Origin: CAYXDO01 sp964463485
GTDB lineage: Bacteria > Myxococcota > Kuafuiibacteriia > Kuafuiibacteriales > Kuafuiibacteriaceae
Reading direction: 5' to 3'
Assembly: GCA_964463485.1 (NCBI GenBank)
Contig: CAYXDO010000088.1
Coordinates: forward strand, 1 to 44,066
DNA length: 44,066 nt
The first letter of the stretch is position 1. The number at the start of each line of letters is the position of its first letter. Below are positions 25,891 to 33,666 of the stretch, piece after piece. The notes under the pieces are model-generated. The model saw only the letters and a program-made list of their open reading frames with translations, was not told the origin of the DNA and did not search any database. Made by a program: the position numbers and the translations under genes.

Positions 25891-27030
25891 TCAGGTCTTC
25901 GATCTCGGGAGCACCAACTTCACCACAGCTCCTCCATCCGGCCGATTCGCTACCGTCGCGCGCCCACCATGGCGCTCCAAAACACGTCGTACGAGCGCAA
26001 GCCCAAGACCAACTCCCCCTTCACTCTTTGTCACAAGTGGCTCGAAAGCGTCAGCCAAGATCTCCGCGTCGAAGCCCGGTCCACTGTCCTTCACGTGGAT
26101 TTCGATCTCGTGCCCACCGTCGATCGCCTCCACGACGATCGTCCCCCCTGACTCGCCCGTCGCCCTGAACGAGTTGCTCAGCACGTTCACCAGCGCTCGA
26201 CGCAACAAGCTCGGGTTGGCTTCCACCGCAAGCTCCGGCGCGATCACAGCGCGGACCGTGATGTTCGCAGGCACCCGAAGCTCCGCCAACGCCGACTCGA
26301 TCAACACCCGCACCTGCGCGCTCTCCGTGCGCGGCGCCGAGTCGCGCGTCAGCTCCAACAAATCCGTCACGATCTGCCCCGACAACGAAACCTGGTTCGC
26401 GATCTTGTCGAGGTGGCGAGCCACCGCTGGCTCGTCTCCGACCTTCCGACGCAGCAGGAACAACGAGGACTCGATGACTCCAAGCGGATTGCGGAGCTCG
26501 TGTCCAATGGTCGCCGCGATCTGCCCGATCGTCGCGAGCCTCTCCCGCCGACGCAGCCGCAGCTCGGAGTCCTCTTTGTAGGTCTCCAGCATGATCGCGA
26601 GCTCCATGTCATACAGGCGGTCCACCGCGTCGCTGGTCTTTCGGCGAAGGACTGGGTCTGCGATAGAGCTCTCCACGATCGCGTGCAGGTCCACGCGGAG
26701 CACATTCATGGCCGTCAGCATGTAGCGCTGTGGCAAATCGATCCGGACGTGAATGCGCCCTATACGAGAACGGCGCTCGAGGAAGGCCTCGTCGTGAGGC
26801 CCGACCAACCCGGAGCTGATCCAAGTTCGAAGTGTCCCTTTGAGGCGTTCGACCTGCGCCGATCCGCCGGTGATGGACGCGTGCGCTTTGGGGTGGGCCA
26901 GGATTCGATCGTAGAAATGGTCGGCGAGCCTCGGAATGTGCGGCGCCACGATGGGCGCGAGCGCGGCCAACAGAGCAACGTCGTCGTTCGTGAACTCGAC
27001 GTAGGTCTTGAGGTCATCGAACAGCGACAT
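25891..27030 (-). CDS. Globin-coupled sensor histidine kinase
   Basis: 379 residues, soluble. Residues 1-150 form a protoglobin-type sensor: RIGRIHVRIDLPQRYM contains the likely proximal haem ligand His94, in the pattern used by globin-coupled oxygen sensors. The kinase part has the H-box His177 (IGHELRNP), N-box Asn286 (NVLSNSF), G1 DSGPGF (315-320) and G2 GVGLGLAL (339-346), in the PAS-less, two-domain layout of a compact kinase. It probably binds O2 (or NO/CO) and changes phosphorylation of the double-receiver protein. It is divergent from the universal-stress cluster across 243 bp, which fits control of that cluster, though the regulator has no DNA-binding part. Confidence 0.88.
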   Translation of the reverse strand: MSLFDDLKTYVEFTNDDVALLAALAPIVAPHIPRLADHFYDRILAHPKAHASITGGSAQVERLKGTLRTWISSGLVGPHDEAFLERRSRIGRIHVRIDLPQRYMLTAMNVLRVDLHAIVESSIADPVLRRKTSDAVDRLYDMELAIMLETYKEDSELRLRRRERLATIGQIAATIGHELRNPLGVIESSLFLLRRKVGDEPAVARHLDKIANQVSLSGQIVTDLLELTRDSAPRTESAQVRVLIESALAELRVPANITVRAVIAPELAVEANPSLLRRALVNVLSNSFRATGESGGTIVVEAIDGGHEIEIHVKDSGPGFDAEILADAFEPLVTKSEGGVGLGLALVRRVLERHGGRATVANRPDGGAVVKLVLPRSKT

Positions 27031-27273
27031 CGAGCTCGCCCGGACCTTAGCACCAATGCCGATGAGTTGGGTCGCTGGATCCGGTCCGGGTCCCGAGCTG
27101 CTGGGCGCTTGCCAACTCGCTTGGTCTTCCGCGTCCCTACGGCCTCGTCGAGCGAGGCCGCCAGATGCCCGCGAGGGCCGCGCATCCGATGCGGACCCCT
27201 CGCAAGCCCTGCGGCAGTTTGTCGCGTGGGACCTGGCCTCCGCCTTGGCATCGATCTCGAACCTTCGGACGAT

Positions 27274-27528
27274 ATGAGTTGGAAAGAGAAGCTAACCGCG
27301 GAAATGTCGGAGCTCGAAGCACTTCGGGACGAGCTTCGGTTGCAAGCTCACCTCGGTCGCGTGGAGTTCCGAGATCAATGGGAAAAAGCGGAAGCGAGCT
27401 GGACCGAAGTCCGCCGAAAGCTCGCGGAGCTCGAGACCGTGTCCGGTGATGCCGCTCGAGACGTCGGACAGGCCGCCAAGGGGCTACTCGCGGAGATCCG
27501 ATCCGGGTACGGTCGAATGGCGAAATGA
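27274..27528 (+). CDS. Small coiled-coil protein
   Basis: 84 residues, from the ATG at 27274 (SWKEKLTAEMSELEALRDEL). Almost the whole protein is charged alpha-helix with heptad-like spacing: RVEFRDQWEKAEASWTEVRR, then KLAELETVSGDAARDVGQ, ending EEI/AEIRSGYGRM-like helix. Such short acidic/basic helical proteins are common beside universal stress genes in this group of bacteria; their role is not known. It starts the plus-strand stress cluster, 29 bp before the first universal stress gene. Confidence 0.6.
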   Translation: MSWKEKLTAEMSELEALRDELRLQAHLGRVEFRDQWEKAEASWTEVRRKLAELETVSGDAARDVGQAAKGLLAEIRSGYGRMAK

Positions 27529-27557
27529 CTGGTCCGAACTTTGAATAGAGGGATGGC

Positions 27558-28460
27558 ATGAGTCGCTACAAGACGCTCCTCGTGGGCACCGAGTTCTCGC
27601 CGCTGTGTGACGTGGGCCTCGACGCGGCCAAGGCGCTCTCGCAGCGCCTGGACGCGCGCCGAGTGCACGTGGTCCACGTAGCGGCGGAGCTCCCCGACTT
27701 CTTGCCTCCCGTTCCTTCCCCGGGGATGGAGGTCGCGATCGCGCGAACGCTCGAGCTGCTCAAAGAGCGCCTCGACGCGCTGAAGATCGACATCCCCGGC
27801 GTGGAGGTCACGCGGGAGCTCCGGCGCGGGCTGCCGGCGCGGGAGCTCGCCACGTGTGCGGCGGACATCCACGCCGACCTCGTCGTGATCGCGAGCCACG
27901 GGCGCGGAGCGCTCGGCCGATTCCTCTACGGAAGCGTCGGCAGCAAGCTCGTGCGCCTCTCCCACGCTCCCGTGTTCGTCGCTCGGATGGACCGTCGAGC
28001 CGAGGCCCCGTTCGCCCGTGTCTTGGCCGCCATCGACTTGTCCCCCGTGTCCGATCGCGTCCTCGCCCACGCGCTCGACCTCGCGGGGCCTGAAGGCTTC
28101 GTACACGTGCTCTCCGCGTTCGAGCCGCCGATCGTCACGATGGAGAAGGACGATCTCTTCCCGCGTTATCTGTCAGGACCCGAGCTCGCGGCCTTCGAAC
28201 GCGCGCGCGCCGAATCCCTCGAGGCGCTCGTCGCCAAGGCCGGCGCCAAAGAGGGCCGTTATCAAATCGACGTCGTCCGCAAAGCACCCCCGCCCAACGT
28301 CGTGCTCGAAGTCGCCGAGCTCACCAACCCCGATCTCATCGTCCTCGGAACGAGCGGACGCAGCACCCTCGGTCGGATGATCCTCGGGTCCACCGCGACT
28401 CGAGTCCTCGCCGAAGCCCACGCACCCGTCCTCGTCGTCCCGTTCGACGTGCCAGCCTGA
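27558..28460 (+). CDS. Universal stress protein, tandem UspA domains
   Basis: 300 residues with two UspA folds. The first ends with the ATP-binding signature SHGRGALGRFLYGSVGSKLV, the second with GTSGRSTLGRMILGSTATRV; both keep the G-2x-G-9x-(S/T) pattern needed for ATP. N-terminal beta strands are YKTLLVGTEFS and FARVLAAIDLS. It acts in the cytoplasm, presumably binding ATP and helping survival under energy or redox stress. It opens a row of stress genes with a ribosome site GAGGGATGG just before the ATG. Confidence 0.92.
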   Translation: MSRYKTLLVGTEFSPLCDVGLDAAKALSQRLDARRVHVVHVAAELPDFLPPVPSPGMEVAIARTLELLKERLDALKIDIPGVEVTRELRRGLPARELATCAADIHADLVVIASHGRGALGRFLYGSVGSKLVRLSHAPVFVARMDRRAEAPFARVLAAIDLSPVSDRVLAHALDLAGPEGFVHVLSAFEPPIVTMEKDDLFPRYLSGPELAAFERARAESLEALVAKAGAKEGRYQIDVVRKAPPPNVVLEVAELTNPDLIVLGTSGRSTLGRMILGSTATRVLAEAHAPVLVVPFDVPA

Positions 28461-28496
28461 GGTCACGAAGCGCTCGCCGAGCGTCATGAGTACACC

Positions 28497-29384
28497 ATGA
28501 AACTTTTTCAGCGCATCCTCGTGCCGACAGACTTCTCCGGAACCTCCCGGATCGCCTTGAATCGAGCCGTCGCGATCGCCCATGCCTTCGGCGGCGCCGT
28601 CGACGTCGTCTACTGCTCCTCTCCGGCGGGCTACGAGGGCGAGAGTCCGACCGCTGACGAGCTGAATGCTCGGCTCGAAGCCTTCCTCAAGGAAGTAGAG
28701 CCCCACGAAATCGCCGTCTCCCGCAGAGTCGTCTCCGGGTTGCCCGGTGACTTCATCGTTGCTGCCTCGATGAGTTACGATCTCATCGTCATGGGAACTC
28801 ACGGTCGCTCCGGACTCAAACGGGTCCTGCTCGGCAGCGTCGCGGAGCGAGTCGTGCGTGAGTCGTACTGCCCCGTGCTCTCCGTGCGCGAGAGCCTCGA
28901 TCGACCGAAGGGCGAGCGCATCATCTACGCGCTCTTCGACGACCCCGCGGATTACGCGCGGGCCCGAGACGCCCTGCGGGAGATCGGCGTCGGCGACCAA
29001 GACGTCTCGGTCTTCATGAGTGAGGGCCGCCAAAGAGACTTCGAGATCGTCGAACGAACTCGAGCTCCGGCCGCAGCTACCGCAGGTGGGTTGCTCGCCG
29101 GAGCGCTCGGCGGCATCGTCGGCGGCCTCGCCTCGCTCGGCGCTGCCACCGGCTTGGTGGGGCTCCTGGTCATGGGTCCGGCCGTCGCCTTCGCCGCCGC
29201 AGGTGGGATCGCCGGCGGGCTCATCGGCTGGGGCGTCCCCGAGGAGCGCGCCAAACGACTCCAAGAAGCCATCCAAAAGGGCAAGGTGCTCATCGCCGTC
29301 CACGTCCGAGACGACAAGCTCTTCCAGCGCGCCGACAAAATATTGTTCGCCTTCGACGGAGAGACCATCGAAGTCCCCGACTGA
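28497..29384 (+). CDS. Universal stress protein fused to a glycine-zipper/stress domain
   Basis: 295 residues. The UspA domain (about 1-140) has PTDFSGTSRIALNRAV and GTHGRSGLKRVLLGSVAERV. The C-terminal 150 residues hold IIYALFDDPADYARARDALR, a hydrophobic Gly/Ala-rich segment (GGLLAGALGGIVGGLASLGA and so on, about 192-245) and KVLIAVHVRDD. This resembles general-stress proteins with a glycine-zipper hairpin, which may insert in the membrane. The combination of both in one protein suggests a membrane-tethered ATP sensor. It is 36 bp downstream of the first Usp gene. Confidence 0.85.
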   Translation: MKLFQRILVPTDFSGTSRIALNRAVAIAHAFGGAVDVVYCSSPAGYEGESPTADELNARLEAFLKEVEPHEIAVSRRVVSGLPGDFIVAASMSYDLIVMGTHGRSGLKRVLLGSVAERVVRESYCPVLSVRESLDRPKGERIIYALFDDPADYARARDALREIGVGDQDVSVFMSEGRQRDFEIVERTRAPAAATAGGLLAGALGGIVGGLASLGAATGLVGLLVMGPAVAFAAAGGIAGGLIGWGVPEERAKRLQEAIQKGKVLIAVHVRDDKLFQRADKILFAFDGETIEVPD

Positions 29385-29402
29385 GTACGCGCAGTGTGCT
29401 TC

Positions 29403-29456
29403 GTGACCCGGTCACCTCACTCCGTTCACCCTGAGCGAAGGCTCGCAGAGCGAGCC
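29403..29456. terminator. Hairpins between convergent stress genes
   Basis: GTGACCCGGTCAC (29403-29415) and GGCTCG-N5-CGAGCC (29440-29456) can both fold; the surrounding CACCCTGAGCGAAGG and CAGTCGAAGG resemble a widespread REP-like element. They lie between the end of the plus-strand Usp gene and the end of the minus-strand CBS gene. There is no run of T, so a simple intrinsic terminator is not shown. Confidence 0.4.
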
Positions 29457-29509
29457 GCAGTCGAAGGGCTTCTCGTGAGGGCGATGAAGGTTGGTCTACG
29501 AAGGCGTCG

Positions 29510-29923
29510 TCACGCGCCGGTGTCCGCGAGATGTTTGAGCGCCAGACTCACGAAGTCAGCCTCGGTCACGATCCCCACCAGCCGCTTTTCGTCTACGACC
29601 GGCAGGCAGCCGAGCTTGTGCTCGAGCAACATCTGCCCAGCGACGAAGGCCGTCGTGGACGAGCTCACCGTTCGAACGCCGCGGGTCATGATCTCGGCGA
29701 CCCGTACCTGAGCCTCCGATTTTCCCTGCCTGAGCGCGGTCGCCGAAGTCCGGAGCAAGTCCCGGTGAGTAACGAGCCCGACGAGTTGTTCGGCCCGATC
29801 GACCACTGGTAAATGCCGAATCCGTGCAAGCGTCATGATCGTTCGCGCGAGGTCCATCGTCTCGTCTTCGAACAGCGTCTCCACGTCTGGAGTCATGATG
29901 CTGGAGACCAGCAGGGCACTCAT
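29510..29923 (-). CDS. CBS-pair (Bateman) protein
   Basis: 137 residues from the ATG at 29923: two CBS motifs, VSSIMTPDVETLFEDETMDL with HLPVVDRAEQLVGLVTHRDL, and VAEIMTRGVRTVSSSTTAFV with GCLPVVDEKRLVGIVTEADF. CBS pairs bind AMP/ATP or similar ligands and report energy state. No catalytic domain is attached. Read in the opposite direction to its neighbours, it shares a 186-bp promoter region with hemN. Confidence 0.9.
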   Translation of the reverse strand: MSALLVSSIMTPDVETLFEDETMDLARTIMTLARIRHLPVVDRAEQLVGLVTHRDLLRTSATALRQGKSEAQVRVAEIMTRGVRTVSSSTTAFVAGQMLLEHKLGCLPVVDEKRLVGIVTEADFVSLALKHLADTGA

Positions 29924-30109
29924 GAAGTCGGAGCCTTGCACGCCAGAGGCCACGCCCCCATCGAACGGATCCGCCGCCAAAGGGCGACCAACGCACGGCT
30001 CCCCCGCGCAGCAACGCAATTTCTGCGGTGGAGCGATGGTTCCAACGCGCCCTGGACCGATTGCTTTGATGATCCAAACGCGGCCCATCCGTTGCAGGAT
30101 GTGGTCTCG

Positions 30110-31444
30110 ATGATCGCCATCGGCGACCCGCTCCTCGCGACCTACAACCGCCCCGTACCTCGGTACACGAGCTACCCGCCGGCCAGCGAGTTCGACACCA
30201 CCGTCACCGACGCCCGCTATGTCGAGCGCCTCGAGGCTCGCGACCCAGCAAGGCCGCTGAGTCTGTATGTGCACGTACCATTCTGCGAACGGCTCTGCTT
30301 GTATTGCGGTTGCAACGTCATCATCTCCCGAAACTCCGCGCGCTCCGACGAGTACCTAGACCTCGTGGAGCTCGAGGCCACGCGAGTGGCGTCCCACCTC
30401 AAAGGTGATCGACGCATCTCCTCCGTCCACCTCGGTGGCGGCAGCCCAAACTCGCTCACCGTCCCGCAGCTCGAACGGCTCATGGGCATGATCGACCGAG
30501 TCTTTGGTCAAAAGGAGAACGCGCTGTTCGCGCTCGAAGCAAACCCCGCGCAGACTTCGCCCGAGTTTCTACAAGCCGCGCGCCGCCTGGGCTTCTCTCG
30601 AATCAGCCTCGGCGTGCAAGATCTCTCGCCCGTGGTCCTCGGCAATGTCGGAAGAGAGTGCGGGCCCGATGATTTGGTGTCCGTCTACCGAAAGTGCCGA
30701 GAGCTCGGATTCTCCTCGATCAACTTCGACCTCATGTACGGGCTGCCGGGTCAGACCGTCGAGTCCGTGCTCGACACGGTTCGAAAGGTCGTGGAGCTTC
30801 GACCCGATCGGGTGGCCGTCTTCGGCTACGCTCACGTGCCGTGGTTCCGGCCCCAGCAGAAGCTCCTGCCCGAAGACAAGCTGCCGAACCCACGCCTGCG
30901 CGCGGACATGGTCCTGGCCGTTCGCGAGGCCTTCATCGAAGGCGGCTACGTACCCATCGGCATCGATCACTACGCCCTCGCGTCCGACGATCTCGCCCGG
31001 GGCCTCGCGGAGCATCGCCTGCGGCGGAGCTTCCAAGGGTACACCGTGGAGCCAGACGGCGATCTGATCGGGCTCGGCGCAAGCGCGATCACCAGCTTGT
31101 ACGACACTTACGCGCAGAACGCGCCCCACCTTCCAGACTATCGGCGCGCCCTCGAGGAGGGAGGCCTGCCCGTCGTGCGCGGCGCTCTGCTGACCCCCGA
31201 GGCCATCGAACGCCGCCGAATCATCATGGAGATCATGTGCCACGGCAGCCTGCGCGTCGACGACCGAGTCAAGCAGTTCGTCGATGAAGTCACCGGGGAG
31301 CTCTCTCAGCTGGAGCTCGATGGGTTGCTTCGAAGGTCGCCCCAGGAGCTCGAAGCGACCGACGTGGGCTCCATCTTCCTCCGCCGGATCGCCTCCGCGT
31401 TCGACACCACTCCGTCGCGAACCCGCGGCTCCTCGGCGATGTGA
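30110..31444 (+). CDS. hemN: Oxygen-independent coproporphyrinogen III dehydrogenase (HemN)
   Basis: 444 residues from the ATG at 30110. It opens with LLATYNRPVPRYTSYPPASE, the classic HemN start, and has the radical-SAM cluster motif Cys59-x3-Cys63-x2-Cys66 with a fourth nearby Cys68, then LGGGSPNSLT and YGLPGQTVESV. It converts coproporphyrinogen III to protoporphyrinogen IX without O2. The PRYTSYP start argues for HemN proper and not the HemW look-alike. The stress and cytochrome genes around it make a haem supply role under anoxia likely. It is followed 8 bp later by a CBS gene. Confidence 0.93.
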   Translation: MIAIGDPLLATYNRPVPRYTSYPPASEFDTTVTDARYVERLEARDPARPLSLYVHVPFCERLCLYCGCNVIISRNSARSDEYLDLVELEATRVASHLKGDRRISSVHLGGGSPNSLTVPQLERLMGMIDRVFGQKENALFALEANPAQTSPEFLQAARRLGFSRISLGVQDLSPVVLGNVGRECGPDDLVSVYRKCRELGFSSINFDLMYGLPGQTVESVLDTVRKVVELRPDRVAVFGYAHVPWFRPQQKLLPEDKLPNPRLRADMVLAVREAFIEGGYVPIGIDHYALASDDLARGLAEHRLRRSFQGYTVEPDGDLIGLGASAITSLYDTYAQNAPHLPDYRRALEEGGLPVVRGALLTPEAIERRRIIMEIMCHGSLRVDDRVKQFVDEVTGELSQLELDGLLRRSPQELEATDVGSIFLRRIASAFDTTPSRTRGSSAM

Positions 31445-31451
31445 GGTCGTC

Positions 31452-31853
31452 ATGAGACGAGTCACCATCAAGGACATCATGACTCACCCGGTCCACGTAC
31501 TGATGGCCGACGAGACCCTCGAGCTCGCCGAGGCGATGATGCGGGTCGAGTCCGTCCGACACCTGCCGGTCCTCGACGCCAACCGAGTGGTCGGCGTCGT
31601 CACCTCCTCCGACCTGCTCCGCGCCAGCCTCGAGGGCGTCTGGCAGCGAGAAGGGCTCCTCGCGCGGGAGCTGATGTCCGATTTGCCACCCATCGTCGGC
31701 CCGAGCGACGCAGCGGTGGAAGCCGCGGTCCTGTTGCGAAATCAGGCCGGACCCGGTTGTGTTCTGGTCGTGGATTCGGGCAAGCTCGTCGGAATCGTCA
31801 CGCCGACGAATTTTCTCGATTTGGCCATCCGGAGCTTGGATCCGGGGGTTTGA
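31452..31853 (+). CDS. CBS-pair protein
   Basis: 133 residues, ATG at 31452. Two CBS motifs: IKDIMTHPVHVLMADETLEL with VRHLPVLDANRVVGVVTSSD, and ARELMSDLPPIVGPSDAAVE with LVVDSGKLVGIVTPTNF. It is a stand-alone Bateman module. It sits 8 bp after hemN and 10 bp before a Usp gene in the plus-strand run. Confidence 0.9.
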   Translation: MRRVTIKDIMTHPVHVLMADETLELAEAMMRVESVRHLPVLDANRVVGVVTSSDLLRASLEGVWQREGLLARELMSDLPPIVGPSDAAVEAAVLLRNQAGPGCVLVVDSGKLVGIVTPTNFLDLAIRSLDPGV

Positions 31854-31863
31854 GGAGTGCGAC

Positions 31864-32343
31864 ATGATCCAAGTCAAGAGTATCCTCGTTCCGGTCGATT
31901 TCTCTGAAGGCAGTCGCTATGCGCTCGAGTATGCGATCGGGCTTGCCCAAAAGTTCGGGGCTTCCATCGAAGTCCTCCACGCGTGGTACACGCCTGAGTA
32001 CATCTCGCCGGCCGTCGCCGTGCAAGCCATCGAGGGTGAGTCTCAGACGCTCGAGGCCTTGATGAATCGCGAAGCCAAGCGCCAGCTGGAAGAATTCCTC
32101 AAGAAGATGAAGGTCCCCGAGGGCGTCGAGATCCGTACGAGCTTCGAGTTGGGGCCGGAGGCCGAGGTCATCTCCACGGTCGCCAAGAATCACGACATGA
32201 TCGTCATGGGTACTCACGGAAGATCCGGCATCGCCAGGCTCTTCATGGGCAGCGTCGCTGACGGAGTGCTCCGGAGGGCTCCGTGCCCGGTGCTCGTGAT
32301 TCGCAGCCCCCGGAAGCCCGAGCGAGGGGAGGAAAAAGCATGA
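31864..32343 (+). CDS. Universal stress protein, single domain
   Basis: 159 residues. KSILVPVDFSEGSRYALEYA is the first strand-helix and MIVMGTHGRSGIARLFMGSV with ADGVLRRAPCPVLVIR completes the ATP-binding signature. The single domain is expected to form dimers. Its stop overlaps the next CBS gene as ATGA, so the Usp and CBS proteins are probably made in fixed ratio and may work together. Confidence 0.93.
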   Translation: MIQVKSILVPVDFSEGSRYALEYAIGLAQKFGASIEVLHAWYTPEYISPAVAVQAIEGESQTLEALMNREAKRQLEEFLKKMKVPEGVEIRTSFELGPEAEVISTVAKNHDMIVMGTHGRSGIARLFMGSVADGVLRRAPCPVLVIRSPRKPERGEEKA

Positions 32344-32750
32344 AAACGCTCAAAGTCAGAGATCTGATGACTGAAGAAGTCTTCAGCGTAGGCCTGCATG
32401 ACCGGCTCTCGGCGGTGTTCGATCTCATGGCCGAGAGGCATGTACGCCACATCCCCGTGATCGGCGCCGACAACTCGCTGCTGGGTATCGTGTCGCATCG
32501 GGACCTCGTCAAGAACCTCGCCGAAGGGGAGGTTCCGGTCGGGATGCAGCGCCAAATGCTCACCCGCATCCCCGTCGAGGACATCATGACTCGAGACGTG
32601 GAGACCGTGGAGCCCGACACCGAGCTCTCCGAAGCCGGACAACTCATGCTCGACAACAAGATCAGTTGTCTTCCAGTCGTCGACGGAGATGAGCTCGTCG
32701 GGATCTTGACGGAGGCCGACTTCGTTCGCTGTGTGATCGAGCGGCTCTGA
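32340..32750 (+). CDS. CBS-pair protein
   Basis: 136 residues, ATG at 32340, coupled to the preceding Usp gene. Two CBS motifs: VRDLMTEEVFSVGLHDRLSA with VRHIPVIGADNSLLGIVSHR, and VEDIMTRDVETVEPDTELSE with SCLPVVDGDELVGILTEADF. It is the third Bateman module in this 3-kb stretch; the three differ clearly from each other, so they are not recent copies. Confidence 0.92.
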   Translation: MKTLKVRDLMTEEVFSVGLHDRLSAVFDLMAERHVRHIPVIGADNSLLGIVSHRDLVKNLAEGEVPVGMQRQMLTRIPVEDIMTRDVETVEPDTELSEAGQLMLDNKISCLPVVDGDELVGILTEADFVRCVIERL

Positions 32751-32762
32751 GAAGGAAGGCGA

Positions 32763-33476
32763 GTGTCGAGTCGATTTCGGTCCATCCTCGAACGGGGAGG
32801 GTCAGGTTCACTCCTGTCGACGCTCGATCCAACCGGTGCTCTCGAGCGAGTGGCCGCTGGACTGAAAGAGCTCGAAAGCAGGAACGAAGGAGAAGCGCCC
32901 TCCGAAGCCCTGACGAATGAGCTCCCCCGGCTTCTGGACGAGTTGTCGGTGCGCCTCGGCGCGCCCGAACGCGCTGCGCTCCTCAGCCTCGTCGCAACCT
33001 CGCTCGCCCGCGCGGCCGAAGTCGGTCACGACGGGCTCATCGACGCCCAACGAGACATCGACGCCCGTCGACTGAAGCTGTTCGCTGGTCTGAGCGCCGA
33101 AGAACGCGTGGCCGCCGAGACGCTCGTCGAATGGCTGCGTCTGGAGGCCCTCTGGGCTACTCGGCCGCCACCCGTCGAGCATCCAAAGCCACCCAGCCTG
33201 TGGACTAGTCCCTATTTTTTCATCACCGCAGCTACCCTCGTCGGTTGTGTGGCCTTGCTCGTGTACCTCGGACTCACTGAGTACACGTTTGCCGTCGTCG
33301 GGAGCGGCGGAACGATCTTCGGCGCGATGTTGATCTTTCGAATCCTCGCCAACCAACACGACGACTACGGGCGTGAGCAACTCATCGGGCAGCGAGAGCT
33401 CGTCGCTCCGGTACTCGCTGCCCATCCTCTCGTCGGTGTCTTGGTTCGCCGCTTTCCCAAGTCGCTCGCACCCTGA
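32763..33476 (+). CDS. Membrane protein of unknown function
   Basis: 237 residues from a GTG 12 bp after the CBS gene. The first 140 residues are helical and soluble. Two close membrane spans (SPYFFITAATLVGCVALLVY and TFAVVGSGGTIFGAMLIFRI) follow near 147-195, then a short cytoplasmic tail. It resembles no family I can name; the position at the end of the stress run suggests a membrane tether for that module. Confidence 0.65.
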   Translation: MSSRFRSILERGGSGSLLSTLDPTGALERVAAGLKELESRNEGEAPSEALTNELPRLLDELSVRLGAPERAALLSLVATSLARAAEVGHDGLIDAQRDIDARRLKLFAGLSAEERVAAETLVEWLRLEALWATRPPPVEHPKPPSLWTSPYFFITAATLVGCVALLVYLGLTEYTFAVVGSGGTIFGAMLIFRILANQHDDYGREQLIGQRELVAPVLAAHPLVGVLVRRFPKSLAP

Positions 33477-33540
33477 CACCCGCTAGCTACCCGCAAGTTC
33501 CCCTAGACCTAGAGCGCCAATCGGCTTGGAACTCCAATGA

Positions 33541-33627
33541 AATCGTGCTCGTTCGTGCTCGTGCTCGTTCGTGCTCGTGCTCGGGCCCGGAATTCTTCGG
33601 ATCGAGCAAGAGCACGAAAGCACGAGC
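33541..33627. terminator. Long imperfect inverted repeat between convergent genes
   Basis: The left arm is built of CGTGCTCGTTCGTGCTCGTG repeats (33543-33592); the right arm GAGCAAGAGCACGAAAGCAC (33604 on) pairs with it imperfectly. It lies between two converging operons, where a bidirectional terminator or REP-like element would be expected. There is no run of T. Confidence 0.4.
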
Positions 33628-33666
33628 CTGCGCGTAAGCTTCGCCGACCCACATCTCCGGCCCCGG

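Noticed and set aside
30065..30079. FNR box upstream of hemN
   Set aside because: TTGATGATCCAAA keeps only the left half-site; the right half does not match ATCAA.
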